Shown: positions 1-8,825 of the stretch, piece after piece
How positions within the stretch are numbered: position 1 is the stretch's first letter
Layout of the letters: every line of letters starts with the position of its first letter
From: Streptomyces sp. NRRL F-525
Lineage (GTDB): Bacteria > Actinomycetota > Actinomycetes > Streptomycetales > Streptomycetaceae
Length of the DNA stretch: 64,000 nucleotides
Assembly: GCF_000716605.1 (NCBI RefSeq)
Contig: NZ_JNXE01000017.1
Location: 166,391-230,390, forward strand
Direction: 5' to 3'
Position numbers and translations under genes: made by a program
The notes under the pieces: model-generated
What the model was told of the DNA's origin: nothing
What the model saw: only the letters and a program-made list of their open reading frames with translations
Database searches by the model: none

Positions 1-2834
1 CACCCCGCCGGGCCCGCACCACCCTGCACAGCTACCTCTCCCGACTGAGGCAGGCCCTGGCCGCCACCGGCGAGGCGGTCATCGCACGGCAGTCGGGCGG
101 CTACGTCCTCACCACCTCCGACGCCGTGACCGTCGACCTGCACTCCTTCCGCCGTACGACCGCCGAGGCCCGCGTCACCGGCGACGACGCCCGTGCCGCG
201 ACCCTCCTCGAACAGGCCCTGGAGTTATGGCGCGCGGAGCCCTTCGCCGCTCTGGACACACCCTGGTTCAACGCCCTGCGCGACACGCTCGTCCAGGAAC
301 GGCTCGCGGCCCAACTCGACCTGGATGAAGCGCGGTTACGGCTCGGACAGCACGCCGCGCTGCTGCCGGAACTGTCGGCCCGCGCGGAAGCACACCCCCT
401 GGACGAGCGGCTGGCCGGCCAGTTGATGCTCGCGCTGCACCGGTGCGGCCGTTCCGCCGAAGCGCTGGACCACTTCCACCGCACACGCGGCCGGCTGGGG
501 GAGGAGCTGGGCATCGAACCCGGCCCCGCGCTGCGGGACATCCAGACAGCTGTCCTGCGCCAGGACGCGGCCCTCGCCCCGCCGCCCGGACCGTCGGCGT
601 CGCCCTGCGCGGTCCCCGCCCAACTGCCTCTGGCGGTCGCGGCGTTCACCGGACGTGACGGCGAACTCGCCCAACTGGACGCCCTCTTGCCCGCTACGGA
701 TGACACCGACCCGGCGCCGCAGGCCGCAGTGGTCATCTCGGCGGTGTCGGGAACCGCCGGGGTCGGCAAGACGGCGCTCGCCGTGCACTGGGCCCACCGG
801 GTCCGGAATGCCTTCCCCGACGGGCAGTTGTACGTGAACCTGCGGGGTTTCGACCCCGGCGGTTCCGTGGTGGACCCGGCCGAAGCGGTCCGGGGTTTCC
901 TGGACGCATTCGGGGTGCCACCGGCCCGCATCCCGAACGGCCTGGACGCCCAAGTCGGCCTGTACCGGAGCCTGTTGGCAGGTCGCCGGGTGCTGGTGGT
1001 GCTGGACAACGCCCGTGACGCCGCGCAGGTCCGCCCGCTGCTGCCCGGCGCGCCCGGTTGTCTGGCGCTGGTCACCAGCCGCAACCGGCTCGCCGGCCTG
1101 GCCGCGACCGAGGGCGCGCACCTGTTGGCCGTGGACCTGCTGACCACAGTCCAGGCACGGGAGTTGCTGACCGGCCGCCTCGGCGCCCGTCGGACCGCCG
1201 CCGAGCCCGACGCCGTGGACGAGATCGTCATCCGGTGCGCCGGACTGCCCCTGGCGCTGGCGATCGTCGCCGCCCGCGCCGCCGACCGGCCGCACATTCC
1301 GCTCGGCACCCTCGCCCACGAACTCCGCGCTGCCGACGGCCGATTGGACGCCCTGGACGGCGGGGACGGGGACCCGGCCACGCAGGTACGGGCCGTCCTC
1401 TCCTGGTCGTACCAGGCACTGGGCACGGAGGCTGCCCGGCTCTTCCGGCTGCTCGGGCTGCATCCCGGACCCGACGCAGCCCTGCCCGCCGTCGTAGCGC
1501 TGGCCGGACTGCCGCCCGCCCGGACCCGCGCGCTGCTGACCGAGCTGATCCGCGGCAACCTGCTCACCGAACACACCGCGGGCCGCTACACCTTCCACGA
1601 CCTGCTGCGCGCCTACGCCACCGAACTGATCGCCACGCACGACGGCGACAGCACCAGGCGCTCGGCGACCCACCGGATGCTGGACCACTACCTCCACACC
1701 GCGCATGCCGCCGACGCGCTGCTGACCCGCAGACAGGACCCGATCGCGCTGGACCCCGCCCAACCGGGAGCCAGGCCCGAGGAGTTGGGCAATCGCCGGG
1801 AGGCGCTGGCCTGGTTCACCGTCGAGCACTCCGTCGTCCTGGCCGCCGTAGAGCAGGCTCGGGATGGTTTCGAGGCGTACACCTGGCAACTCGCCGCGGC
1901 CGTCGCCACGTTCCTCAACCGGCAGGGGCGTTGGCCCGCGCTGGCCGCCGCGCACACGACCGCCCTGAACGCCGCGCGGCGACAGGACGACAAGAAGGGA
2001 CAGGCTCAGGCCCATCGCGGACTCGGCCTCGCCCACACCCAGTTGAACCATCCCGAGGACGCCCGCGCCCACTACGCGCTCGCGCTGGACCTGTTCGAGC
2101 GACTCGGGGACCACACCGGGCAGGCCCGCATCCACAAGCACCTCGGCCGGGTGGCCTCGGACCGGGGCGAGTACCGGGAGGCGCTCGGTCACGCCCGCGA
2201 GGCGCTCGCCCACTACCGGGCCGTGCGCAACCGGCTCGGGCAGGCCGTCGCCCTCGACCACATCGGCCGGTACCAGGTCAGGCTTGGCGACCAGGCGCGG
2301 ACGGCTCTCGACCACAGCCGGCAGGCCCTCGCGCTGGTCGAGGAGATCGGGGACCTCAACGGGCAGGCCTACACCTGGGGCAGCTTCGGCTACATCCACC
2401 AGCACCTCGGCGAGTACGCGCAGGCCGTCGAGTGCTACCGGCAGGCCATCGACCTGTTCCACAAGACCGACGACCGCTTCCACGAGGCCACCAGCCTCGC
2501 CGACCTCGGCGACACCCACCGTGCCGCGGCCGATTCCGACGCGGCCCGCGACGCCTGGATCGAGGCCCTGACCATCATCGACGAGATCAGCCTGCTGGGC
2601 ACGGCACCCCTGCGCGCCAAGATCCTGCACAGCCTCGACGAGCTTCCGTCACACCGCGGCGACACCGGTCACGGCAGCACCGACGACGCCACCGCCCGCC
2701 CCGCCAGCAACGCGGCGACCGGATCGGCCGCCTCGTCCAGTTCGATGAGCACCGTGTCGGCGCCTGGCGTACGGGACATCACGTCGGCCCAGCCCTTCCA
2801 GTCGACGATGCCCGAGCCCAACTCGGCCATGTAG
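1..2834 (+). CDS. SARP/AfsR-like transcriptional regulator with NB-ARC and TPR region (5' truncated by window edge)
   Basis: The reading frame is open from the first bases, so the N-terminus lies outside the window. The visible part begins at the end of a winged-helix DNA-binding domain (HSYLSRLRQAL), followed by the bacterial transcriptional activator domain (about 130-560), an NB-ARC-type P-loop ATPase with Walker A GTAGVGKTA at about 749-775 and a Walker B-like VLVVLDN at about 991-1011, and TPR-like helices from about 1900 to 2600. Proteins of this build activate secondary-metabolite or global regulons in streptomycetes, with nucleotide binding controlling oligomer state. The last 55 codons (2669-2834) lie antisense to the coding 3' end of the next gene and are low in complexity, so the natural C-terminus may have been near 2650. 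The target genes cannot be told from the window. Confidence 0.9.
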   Translation, partial: PRRARTTLHSYLSRLRQALAATGEAVIARQSGGYVLTTSDAVTVDLHSFRRTTAEARVTGDDARAATLLEQALELWRAEPFAALDTPWFNALRDTLVQERLAAQLDLDEARLRLGQHAALLPELSARAEAHPLDERLAGQLMLALHRCGRSAEALDHFHRTRGRLGEELGIEPGPALRDIQTAVLRQDAALAPPPGPSASPCAVPAQLPLAVAAFTGRDGELAQLDALLPATDDTDPAPQAAVVISAVSGTAGVGKTALAVHWAHRVRNAFPDGQLYVNLRGFDPGGSVVDPAEAVRGFLDAFGVPPARIPNGLDAQVGLYRSLLAGRRVLVVLDNARDAAQVRPLLPGAPGCLALVTSRNRLAGLAATEGAHLLAVDLLTTVQARELLTGRLGARRTAAEPDAVDEIVIRCAGLPLALAIVAARAADRPHIPLGTLAHELRAADGRLDALDGGDGDPATQVRAVLSWSYQALGTEAARLFRLLGLHPGPDAALPAVVALAGLPPARTRALLTELIRGNLLTEHTAGRYTFHDLLRAYATELIATHDGDSTRRSATHRMLDHYLHTAHAADALLTRRQDPIALDPAQPGARPEELGNRREALAWFTVEHSVVLAAVEQARDGFEAYTWQLAAAVATFLNRQGRWPALAAAHTTALNAARRQDDKKGQAQAHRGLGLAHTQLNHPEDARAHYALALDLFERLGDHTGQARIHKHLGRVASDRGEYREALGHAREALAHYRAVRNRLGQAVALDHIGRYQVRLGDQARTALDHSRQALALVEEIGDLNGQAYTWGSFGYIHQHLGEYAQAVECYRQAIDLFHKTDDRFHEATSLADLGDTHRAAADSDAARDAWIEALTIIDEISLLGTAPLRAKILHSLDELPSHRGDTGHGSTDDATARPASNAATGSAASSSSMSTVSAPGVRDITSAQPFQSTMPEPNSAM

Positions 2835-3595
2835 GGCCGCTGTTGGGCGAAGACGGTCTCGTCGATGGTGAGTTCCACGTCGATGGGTCTGACCGCGTCC
2901 TTCCAGTGCGCCAGCGCGACGCGTTGCGCGTGACGGCGTGCCACGGCCACCGGATCGCCTCCGCCGAGCGCGATGTGGCAGGAGTCGGGGCACAGCCAGA
3001 CGTAGCGCGGATCCGTGAAGGCCATGAACAGGTCGATGTCGCGCTCGTACCAGAGCGTGCTGTTGGACTCCGTGTGGACGGCGAGCCGCACGCCCTGCCG
3101 GGAGACGGCCTCGCCCACCGCGTGCGCGATGTCGGCCATGCGGGTCATGTACGGGGCGTCGACGAAGAGGGGCGGGTGGGTCCCGAACGTCGTGCGCATG
3201 GGGAGCCCGGTGACGAGGAGTTCGGCCCCCACGTCGACGAGGAAGGCGGCGCGTCGTTCGGCGTCGGCGACGATCGCGGGCAGGTTGTCCGGGTCCAGCC
3301 AGTCGGGGCTGTCCTCCCCGGCGACGAACGCGCTCACGACGGCCAGCCCACGGCCCACCAGCTCGCGCCGGAAGCCCTGCGCGCTGCCGAACGCCCGTAG
3401 CGCCGACTCGATGTCGCCCGGCGTGAAGGTGAGTTCGATGCCCGTGACGCCGGCCTCGTCCAGCGCGTCCATCACCCGCTCCCAGAACTGCTCGGGATGC
3501 ACCAACGCCCACGCGCGTACCGCGTCCGCGGAGGGGAGACCCCAGAAGTCCGGGTGGTAGAAGGTGACGACGTCGGTCGCAAAACGCGGGGTCAC
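2669..3595 (-). CDS. Sugar phosphate isomerase/epimerase-type TIM barrel protein
   Basis: This is a 308-residue protein of the AP-endonuclease-2 TIM-barrel family. Candidate divalent-metal ligands are visible: E54 (GIELTF), E176 (HTES), D204 and H207 (DSCH), H230 (AHWKD) and E285 (IELD). The GTG start at 3595 overlaps the stop of the deaminase gene in a GTGA arrangement; residues upstream of it are arginine/glycine-rich shadow sequence. The family includes isomerases, epimerases, dehydratases and the alpha subunit of C-glycoside deglycosidases. Its place after a pyranose-oxidase-like gene favours action on a keto-sugar (inference). The C-terminus ends shortly after the last strand and may be slightly trimmed. 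No DUF6379 beta subunit, the usual partner in C-glycoside deglycosidases, is present in the window. Confidence 0.85.
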   Translation of the reverse strand: MTPRFATDVVTFYHPDFWGLPSADAVRAWALVHPEQFWERVMDALDEAGVTGIELTFTPGDIESALRAFGSAQGFRRELVGRGLAVVSAFVAGEDSPDWLDPDNLPAIVADAERRAAFLVDVGAELLVTGLPMRTTFGTHPPLFVDAPYMTRMADIAHAVGEAVSRQGVRLAVHTESNSTLWYERDIDLFMAFTDPRYVWLCPDSCHIALGGGDPVAVARRHAQRVALAHWKDAVRPIDVELTIDETVFAQQRPYMAELGSGIVDWKGWADVMSRTPGADTVLIELDEAADPVAALLAGRAVASSVLP

Positions 3596-4203
3596 TCGGC
3601 ACCTCCGCGCGCGTTGTAGACGACGACACCGTCCGCCTCGTCGACGGCCTCGCGGTAGTTCCGGAACACGGTCAGCGCCTCGTCCCGGAGCACATCTCCT
3701 ACGACCTCGATGCCCCGCGCCTCGAACTGCTCGGCCCAGTCCGCGCCGAGCGGGCCCTCGTCGAACGTGGTGATCTCCTCCAGCTCCGGACCCTCGCCCG
3801 CGACCACCAGACCGCGCACCCCGGACCACAGGGCGGCGCCGTAACACTGCACGCAGGGGCGCCAGTTGACGACGAGTTCGTGGGTCGGGAGGCCGGTGGC
3901 GCCCAAGTCCCAGCCGCCCGTGGCCACTTGGGCCAGGCCAAGGGCCATGACCTCCGCGTGTGCGCTGGAGACTCCGGAGGCGAGCACGACGTTCACGCCC
4001 ACCGAGACGATCCGGCCGGTGTCGCGCTCGGCGACGAGGGCCGCGAACGGACCGCCGTTCCCCTCACGCCAGTTGCGGTCCGCGAGCCGGTGCACGAGGC
4101 GCATCCGGTCCTCGCGGCCGGGGACGACGGCGGGCACGTCGGCCAGCTCGTCGTCGATCCACGCAGGCAGCGCCACGCGGTATTCCTTCACGATGTCGAT
4201 CAC
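3592..4203 (-). CDS. Cytidine/guanine-type nucleoside deaminase family protein
   Basis: This is a 203-residue zinc-dependent deaminase with the family signature: HAE at 82-84 (zinc ligand and catalytic Glu) and PCVQC at 116-120 (two zinc Cys). It hydrolyses an amino group on a nucleobase, nucleoside or similar ring in the cytosol; the exact substrate is not predictable. The GTG start at 4203 is preceded by a GGA-type ribosome site that is part of a 17-bp tandem repeat. The stop overlaps the following isomerase gene by four bases, so the two are probably translationally coupled. A deaminase inside a sugar-uptake operon suggests an amine-bearing aglycone such as a nucleoside-like compound (inference). 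Confidence 0.85.
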   Translation of the reverse strand: MIDIVKEYRVALPAWIDDELADVPAVVPGREDRMRLVHRLADRNWREGNGGPFAALVAERDTGRIVSVGVNVVLASGVSSAHAEVMALGLAQVATGGWDLGATGLPTHELVVNWRPCVQCYGAALWSGVRGLVVAGEGPELEEITTFDEGPLGADWAEQFEARGIEVVGDVLRDEALTVFRNYREAVDEADGVVVYNARGGAE

Positions 4204-4249
4204 GTTCGGACATCCTTCATGTTCGGGCTTCCTTCACGTTCGGGCTTCC
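4199..4249 (-). repeat. Three tandem 17-bp units forming two 6-codon minicistrons before the deaminase gene
   Basis: Units lie at 4233-4249 and 4216-4232 (one mismatch) and 4199-4215 (three mismatches from the first). On the minus strand each unit holds a GGA ribosome-site core, a spacer and a start codon. Two units open minicistrons, MKEART and MKDVRT, whose TGA stop overlaps the next start codon (ATGA, then GTGA), and the third start is that of the deaminase. The array begins two bases after the stop of the GMC oxidoreductase gene. Confidence 0.8.
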
Positions 4250-4251
4250 TC

Positions 4252-5778
4252 TCAGCGCGCGGCGAGCGGCGTGGTGCGGGTGGTGACGGCCCGGGCGGTC
4301 CGTACGGCCGTCACCGCACCGGTCAGCGTCACGTTGGCGGCCATCGGTGTGGGGATCACACCGGTACCGGCGACGTACAGGTTGTCGTACCCCCACACCC
4401 GGCCGTCCGGGTCGCACACGCTGGTCCCGTCGTCGGCGGTGCCCGAGCGGACGGTGCCGGTCAGGTGCAGGGATGAACCGGGCGGGAGCAGGGCGAGTTC
4501 GGTCGCGGGGTCGAAGGGGCCGAACTCCTCGGCCAGTGAACGGACTTCGGCCAGTCCCCGGTCGATCAGCGCACGATCGGTGTCCGTGTAGGCGAACTCG
4601 ACGCCGATGCGAGGCAGTCCGGCGAGGTCGGTCTCCAACTCCGAGAAGACCAGCCGGTGTTCGGGGCGCGACTCGACCGGGATGAGCAGCGACAGGCCTA
4701 TGGCGTGCGCGAGGGGGCGGCCGTGCTCGTCGACGTACGTCCGGTTCATGATCTGGCCGTGGAACGGCTGGGCCGAACCGTTCTGCGGCAGCCACAGCGA
4801 GTCCGTGCTGAACTCGCCGGTGCGCGGGAGCGGCAGGTCGTCGATGTCGATCCCGAACCGGTCGAGATCCAGGAGGACTTGGGCGGTGATGAACGCGTGC
4901 TCGTTGAGGTAACGGCCCAGCGCTTCGGGGCGGATGCCCGAGGCGAACAGCAGTTGCGGGGTGCGCAGGGCGTCGGCGCACACGATCACGGTGTCCGCGT
5001 GGAGTTCGGTCTCCGTGCCGTCGGTGACGCGGCGCAGCCGGGCACCGGTGACCCGGCCGTCCGCGACGAGCAACCGGGTCGCAAGGGTCCCCGTGAGCAG
5101 CGTGAACGTCGGGTCGCCGCCCGTCGCGATCGCAGGGAAGATCGTGCCCGGCGCCGTGCGTGGCATGGGGCCCGAGTCCGTCGCCGTGACGGCCATGGGC
5201 ATCGGCTGCGGCCGTCGGTCGGCGGGTGCGGTGTCGTCGTAGCGGCGGCGCAGGACGTCCAGGACGGTCCGGCCGACTGCGGTCGGGCCGATGGGGGAGG
5301 GGGAGACAGCGAGGAGGCGGCGCGCTGTGTCCAAGTCGGCGTCCCAGCGGGCCGGGTCGCCGAAGTCGAAGACCTCGGGTCCGGCCGGCCACGGCGTCGC
5401 GGCGGTCCAGTGGACGCCCATGCCGCCGGCGTTCCACGCGAGCGCGGTCGCGGGCATCGCCTCGGCGTCCTCGCCGAAGGCCAGCGCGTGGAACATGCCG
5501 GGCGTCAGACCGGCCAGGCTGTCCGCGACCTCGCGCACGACCTCGGCGCCCGTGTACATGCCCTGGATACCGGACTCGACCCGCTCGTTGTACCGCGACC
5601 AGACGGCCGGATCGGAGACATCGTGCAGGTGCAGTCCGGGCGTTTCACCGATCGCGCTGCCGCCGTCGACCATCGTGATGCCCAGCCCCGGATCGCTCTC
5701 CCGCAGCAGCCGGGCCACCACGGAGCCCATGATGCCGCTGCCCACGATGAGGACGTCGGTGTGCGGGGTGTCGGTCAC
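4252..5778 (-). CDS. GMC-family FAD oxidoreductase, pyranose/glycoside oxidase-like
   Basis: This 508-residue flavoprotein has a Rossmann FAD motif GSGIMG at 13-18, a GGMGVHW segment with H123 where pyranose 2-oxidase carries its flavin-linking histidine, and a C-terminal catalytic pair H438 (HLTGT) and N482 (AANVT), as in the GMC superfamily. No signal peptide is seen, so the enzyme is cytosolic. Family members oxidise sugar ring hydroxyls at C2 or C3 with O2 or another acceptor; actinobacterial relatives include glycoside 3-oxidases that start C-glycoside breakdown. It is in one operon with sugar uptake genes, a deaminase and an isomerase. Covalent flavin attachment and regiospecificity cannot be read from the sequence. 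Confidence 0.88.
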   Translation of the reverse strand: MTDTPHTDVLIVGSGIMGSVVARLLRESDPGLGITMVDGGSAIGETPGLHLHDVSDPAVWSRYNERVESGIQGMYTGAEVVREVADSLAGLTPGMFHALAFGEDAEAMPATALAWNAGGMGVHWTAATPWPAGPEVFDFGDPARWDADLDTARRLLAVSPSPIGPTAVGRTVLDVLRRRYDDTAPADRRPQPMPMAVTATDSGPMPRTAPGTIFPAIATGGDPTFTLLTGTLATRLLVADGRVTGARLRRVTDGTETELHADTVIVCADALRTPQLLFASGIRPEALGRYLNEHAFITAQVLLDLDRFGIDIDDLPLPRTGEFSTDSLWLPQNGSAQPFHGQIMNRTYVDEHGRPLAHAIGLSLLIPVESRPEHRLVFSELETDLAGLPRIGVEFAYTDTDRALIDRGLAEVRSLAEEFGPFDPATELALLPPGSSLHLTGTVRSGTADDGTSVCDPDGRVWGYDNLYVAGTGVIPTPMAANVTLTGAVTAVRTARAVTTRTTPLAAR

Positions 5779-5812
5779 AGGGAGGCTCCAAAGTCGTGTG
5801 CTGTGGGGGGAG

Positions 5813-6952
5813 TTAAGAGCTGGGGACCAGCGGTCCGAACAACTCGGTGTCCATGCGGTCGAGGGCCAGTTTCACCGCGCCGATCAGCGCGGCGTCGCGG
5901 CCCAGGCCGGTGGCGCGCAGTTCGATCGCGGGGGTCCGGGCGACGCGCATCGCCTCGCGCACCCGGGGGAGCAGCACATCGGCCGCGTCCTCCAGACCGC
6001 CGCCGAGCACGATGAGCGAGGGCGCGACCGTCCACGACAGGGTGGTGAGGATGGAGGTGATGTTCTCGACGAACTCGTCGACCTCGGCGAGCGCGTGAGC
6101 GTCTCCGGCCCGGGCGGCGTCGAAGCGTTCCCGCGCCACCTCGCGTTGCGCCGCCTCCGGTGAACTCAGCAGGGCCACAGGACGGTCCTGGACCGTGCCG
6201 GTCGGGATCGACCGCGCCTCGACGATCTCGCCCGCCGCGCCGTCGAGGCCCCGGTGCACGGCCCCTCGGATCAGGATGCCGAGGCCGGTCCGGTTGCCGA
6301 GGATCGCCCACACCACGTTGTCGTGGTCACCGGCCACACCTCGCCAACGCTCCGCCAGCGCACCGAGGTTGGAGTCGTTGTCCGCGAACCACGGCACCCC
6401 AATGCGCCGCCCGAGCTCCTTGGGCAGATGCACGCCCTCCCAGCGCGTGGTGTGCACGAGCCGTCGTACGACCCCTTCGTCGTCGATGGCGCCACCGCCC
6501 GCGACCGCCCCCGCGCGCAGCCGGTCGAGCGATCCGCCCGCGTCGTCGAGTGCCTCCCGGACCAGGGCCGCCGCGTCGTCGAGCGTGGCCTGGGGGTCCT
6601 GGTAGGCGCGCAGTGGGCGGTGCGCCCGGCCGACGATACGGCCGCGTACGTCGGCGATCACGGCCGAGGCGTCGGCGGTGTTGATGTAGACGGCCGCCAA
6701 CAGGGCGTGTTCCGCGCGCAGTTCGTACCGTCGGGCCGGTCGTCCGGCCGAGCCGCTGGTCGGGATCCGCTCCAACTCGGCCACCCAGCCCGCCTCGACG
6801 AGCGAGTCCAGGATCAGCTCGATCGTACGGCGGGACAGTCCGGCCCGCTCGGCGAGCGCGGTGAGCGTCGTGGGCCCCGCGGACACCGCGAGCGCGCGCA
6901 GGACGACCGAGGTGTTGACGCGCCGCACGGCGCTCTGGTTCATCCCCGACAT
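5813..6952 (-). CDS. ROK-family transcriptional repressor
   Basis: About 379 residues: an N-terminal winged helix (SRRTIELILDSLVEAGWV) and a C-terminal ROK sugar-kinase-like domain. The cysteine-rich zinc motif of ROK kinases and Mlc-type regulators is absent (GAAGEIVEARSIP occupies that stretch), and the kinase active site is not clearly kept, so a sensor role is more likely than a kinase. The ATG at 6952 has an AAGGGG ribosome site five bases upstream; a GTG at 6958 is possible but sits directly against that site. It lies inside the transport and catabolic operon and probably represses it until the sugar ligand binds. Confidence 0.88.
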   Translation of the reverse strand: MSGMNQSAVRRVNTSVVLRALAVSAGPTTLTALAERAGLSRRTIELILDSLVEAGWVAELERIPTSGSAGRPARRYELRAEHALLAAVYINTADASAVIADVRGRIVGRAHRPLRAYQDPQATLDDAAALVREALDDAGGSLDRLRAGAVAGGGAIDDEGVVRRLVHTTRWEGVHLPKELGRRIGVPWFADNDSNLGALAERWRGVAGDHDNVVWAILGNRTGLGILIRGAVHRGLDGAAGEIVEARSIPTGTVQDRPVALLSSPEAAQREVARERFDAARAGDAHALAEVDEFVENITSILTTLSWTVAPSLIVLGGGLEDAADVLLPRVREAMRVARTPAIELRATGLGRDAALIGAVKLALDRMDTELFGPLVPSS

Positions 6953-7022
6953 CAACACCCCTTCGCCTCCTCGGACTTGCCCCGTGCGACGAGCGTGAAC
7001 CCACAGGTCTCGGTCACTCGCG

Positions 7023-7910
7023 TCACCGCATCCCCGATCCGGCGATGCCCTGCACGAAGTACCGCTGCAGGAACAGGAAGAGCACGAGGACCGGCAGCAT
7101 CACGACGATCGCGCCGGCGAGGACCAGACCGTAGTCGGTGACGTGCTGGGCCGCCTGGCTGGTGGCGGCGAGGCCGACCGGGAGGGTGTAACTCGCCGTG
7201 GTCTGGGCGACGATGAGCGGCCAGATGAAGTTGTTCCACGAGTTCAGGAACGACATGATCGTGATCGTCGCGACCGCGGGACCGGCCAGCGGCAGGAAGA
7301 TCCGGAAGAAGATCCGGAACTCGCCCGCGCCGTCGATGCGTGCCGCCTCCAGCAACTCGTCGGGCACCGACTGCGCGTACTGCCGCATGATGAACACCGA
7401 GAGCGGCAGCGCCACACCGGGCAGCGCGATCCCGGTGAGGGTGTCGGCGAGACCCATGTCGACGGTGATCACGAACTGGGTGACGAACACCGTTGTGAAC
7501 GGCACCATCATCGCCGCCATCACCGCCCCGAACGCGAGCCGCTTGCCCGCGAACTCCAGCTTGGCCAGGGCGTATCCGGCCGCCGAGGCCGCCACGATGT
7601 TGCCGATCACCACCATGAGGGCGACCAGGACACTGTTGGTGAGGAAGCGCCCGAAGCCCTCGGTCCGGAACAGCCGGACGAAATTGTCGAGCGTGACGTG
7701 CCGCGGCAGCCACGCGCCCGGGTCGGAGCGGATCTCGTCGAGACCGCGCAGCGAACCGCTGAGCACCCAGAAGAAGGGCAGCAGCGTGAGCAGCGCGCAC
7801 AGCACCAGCGCGCCGTAGAGCAGGGGGCGGCCGACGGACCGGGGGCGGAGAGCGATCCGGTCGGTGGCGGTGAGCTCGGTGTCCTTCAAGGACGCGGTGA
7901 CGGCGGTCAT
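7023..7910 (-). CDS. ABC sugar transporter permease, MalG/ThuG type
   Basis: This 295-residue membrane protein has about six transmembrane helices and the permease loop that docks to the ATPase (EAARIDGAGEFRIFFRIFLPLAGP, an EAA motif at about residues 205-228). The ATG at 7910 overlaps the stop of the upstream permease by four bases. It is the second permease of a carbohydrate uptake CUT1 system. No ATPase gene is nearby; streptomycetes usually share one multiple-sugar ATPase (MsiK) among such transporters. Confidence 0.92.
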   Translation of the reverse strand: MTAVTASLKDTELTATDRIALRPRSVGRPLLYGALVLCALLTLLPFFWVLSGSLRGLDEIRSDPGAWLPRHVTLDNFVRLFRTEGFGRFLTNSVLVALMVVIGNIVAASAAGYALAKLEFAGKRLAFGAVMAAMMVPFTTVFVTQFVITVDMGLADTLTGIALPGVALPLSVFIMRQYAQSVPDELLEAARIDGAGEFRIFFRIFLPLAGPAVATITIMSFLNSWNNFIWPLIVAQTTASYTLPVGLAATSQAAQHVTDYGLVLAGAIVVMLPVLVLFLFLQRYFVQGIAGSGMR

Positions 7911-8818
7911 GTGCGCGGCCTCAGCAGTCGGAACTGGACGACACTCACCAGCAGTACGAGCAGCAGCATCACGAACGACGCGGCCGAGGACATGCCCAGC
8001 TGGCCGGACCCGAACTGGTGGTAGGTGTACAGCGATACGGACTCGGTCGACCCCAACGGGCCGCCGTCCGTGAGGAGATAGGGCTCGTCGAAGACCTGGA
8101 GGTAGAAGACGGTCAGCAGGACCGACACCATGAGGGTGGTGGGCAGCAGCAGGGGGAGCGTGATGTGCCTCAACTGCCGCCAGCGGCCTGCCCCGTCGAG
8201 TGCGGCGGCCTCGTACACGTCCTCCGGTACGGCCTGCAGCCCGGCGAGGAAGAGAACCATCGCGGTGCCGAAGTTCCGCCAGACGCCGAGCAGGATCACC
8301 ACGGGCATCGCGAGGTGCGGATCGTCCAGCCAGTTCGGCCCGGCGAGACCGACGTAGCCCAGCGCCTTGTTGACGGTGCCGCCCGCGTTGAAGGCGTACT
8401 GCCAGATCAGCGCGACCGCCACGACGTTGCTGACGACCGGCGCGAAGAAGACCGTACGGAACACCCCGCGCAGCCGCCGGATCCCGGAGTTCAGCGCGAC
8501 CGCCAGCGCGAAGCCGATCGCCATCGTCAGCGGCACACCGACGGCGACGAAGACGCCGGTGTTCAGGATGTCCCGCAGGAAGGTCGGGTCCTGGAACAGA
8601 CGCAGGTAGTTGTCCAGGCCGGTGAAGTCGACCGCGAGCGGGTGGCGCAGGTCCGAGCCCCGCAGGTCGGTCAGGCTGAAGCCGAGCGCGGCCACCGTGG
8701 GGATCGCGGTGTAGAGCAGGAACACGACGGCGAACGGCGCGAGGAACAGCCAAGCCACCGCCGTACGACGGGAGTTGCGTGCCCGGCGCCGCGCTCCCGG
8801 GACGAGCGTGGTGGTCAT
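7907..8818 (-). CDS. ABC sugar transporter permease, MalF/ThuF type
   Basis: This 303-residue inner-membrane permease has a basic N-terminal tail, six predicted helices starting near AVAWLFLAPFAVVFLLY, and an EAA loop (EAAALDGAGRWRQLRHITLPLL). It pairs with the overlapping downstream permease to form the channel of a CUT1 importer. It starts seven bases after the stop of the substrate-binding lipoprotein gene, consistent with one transcript. Confidence 0.92.
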   Translation of the reverse strand: MTTTLVPGARRRARNSRRTAVAWLFLAPFAVVFLLYTAIPTVAALGFSLTDLRGSDLRHPLAVDFTGLDNYLRLFQDPTFLRDILNTGVFVAVGVPLTMAIGFALAVALNSGIRRLRGVFRTVFFAPVVSNVVAVALIWQYAFNAGGTVNKALGYVGLAGPNWLDDPHLAMPVVILLGVWRNFGTAMVLFLAGLQAVPEDVYEAAALDGAGRWRQLRHITLPLLLPTTLMVSVLLTVFYLQVFDEPYLLTDGGPLGSTESVSLYTYHQFGSGQLGMSSAASFVMLLLVLLVSVVQFRLLRPRT

Positions 8819-8825
8819 CCGCGGC

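Noticed and set aside
336..2630. Long minus-strand open frame opposite the SARP regulator
   Set aside because: It is a GC-skew shadow: Gly/Val/Gln-rich with no family likeness, while the plus strand codes a clear regulator.
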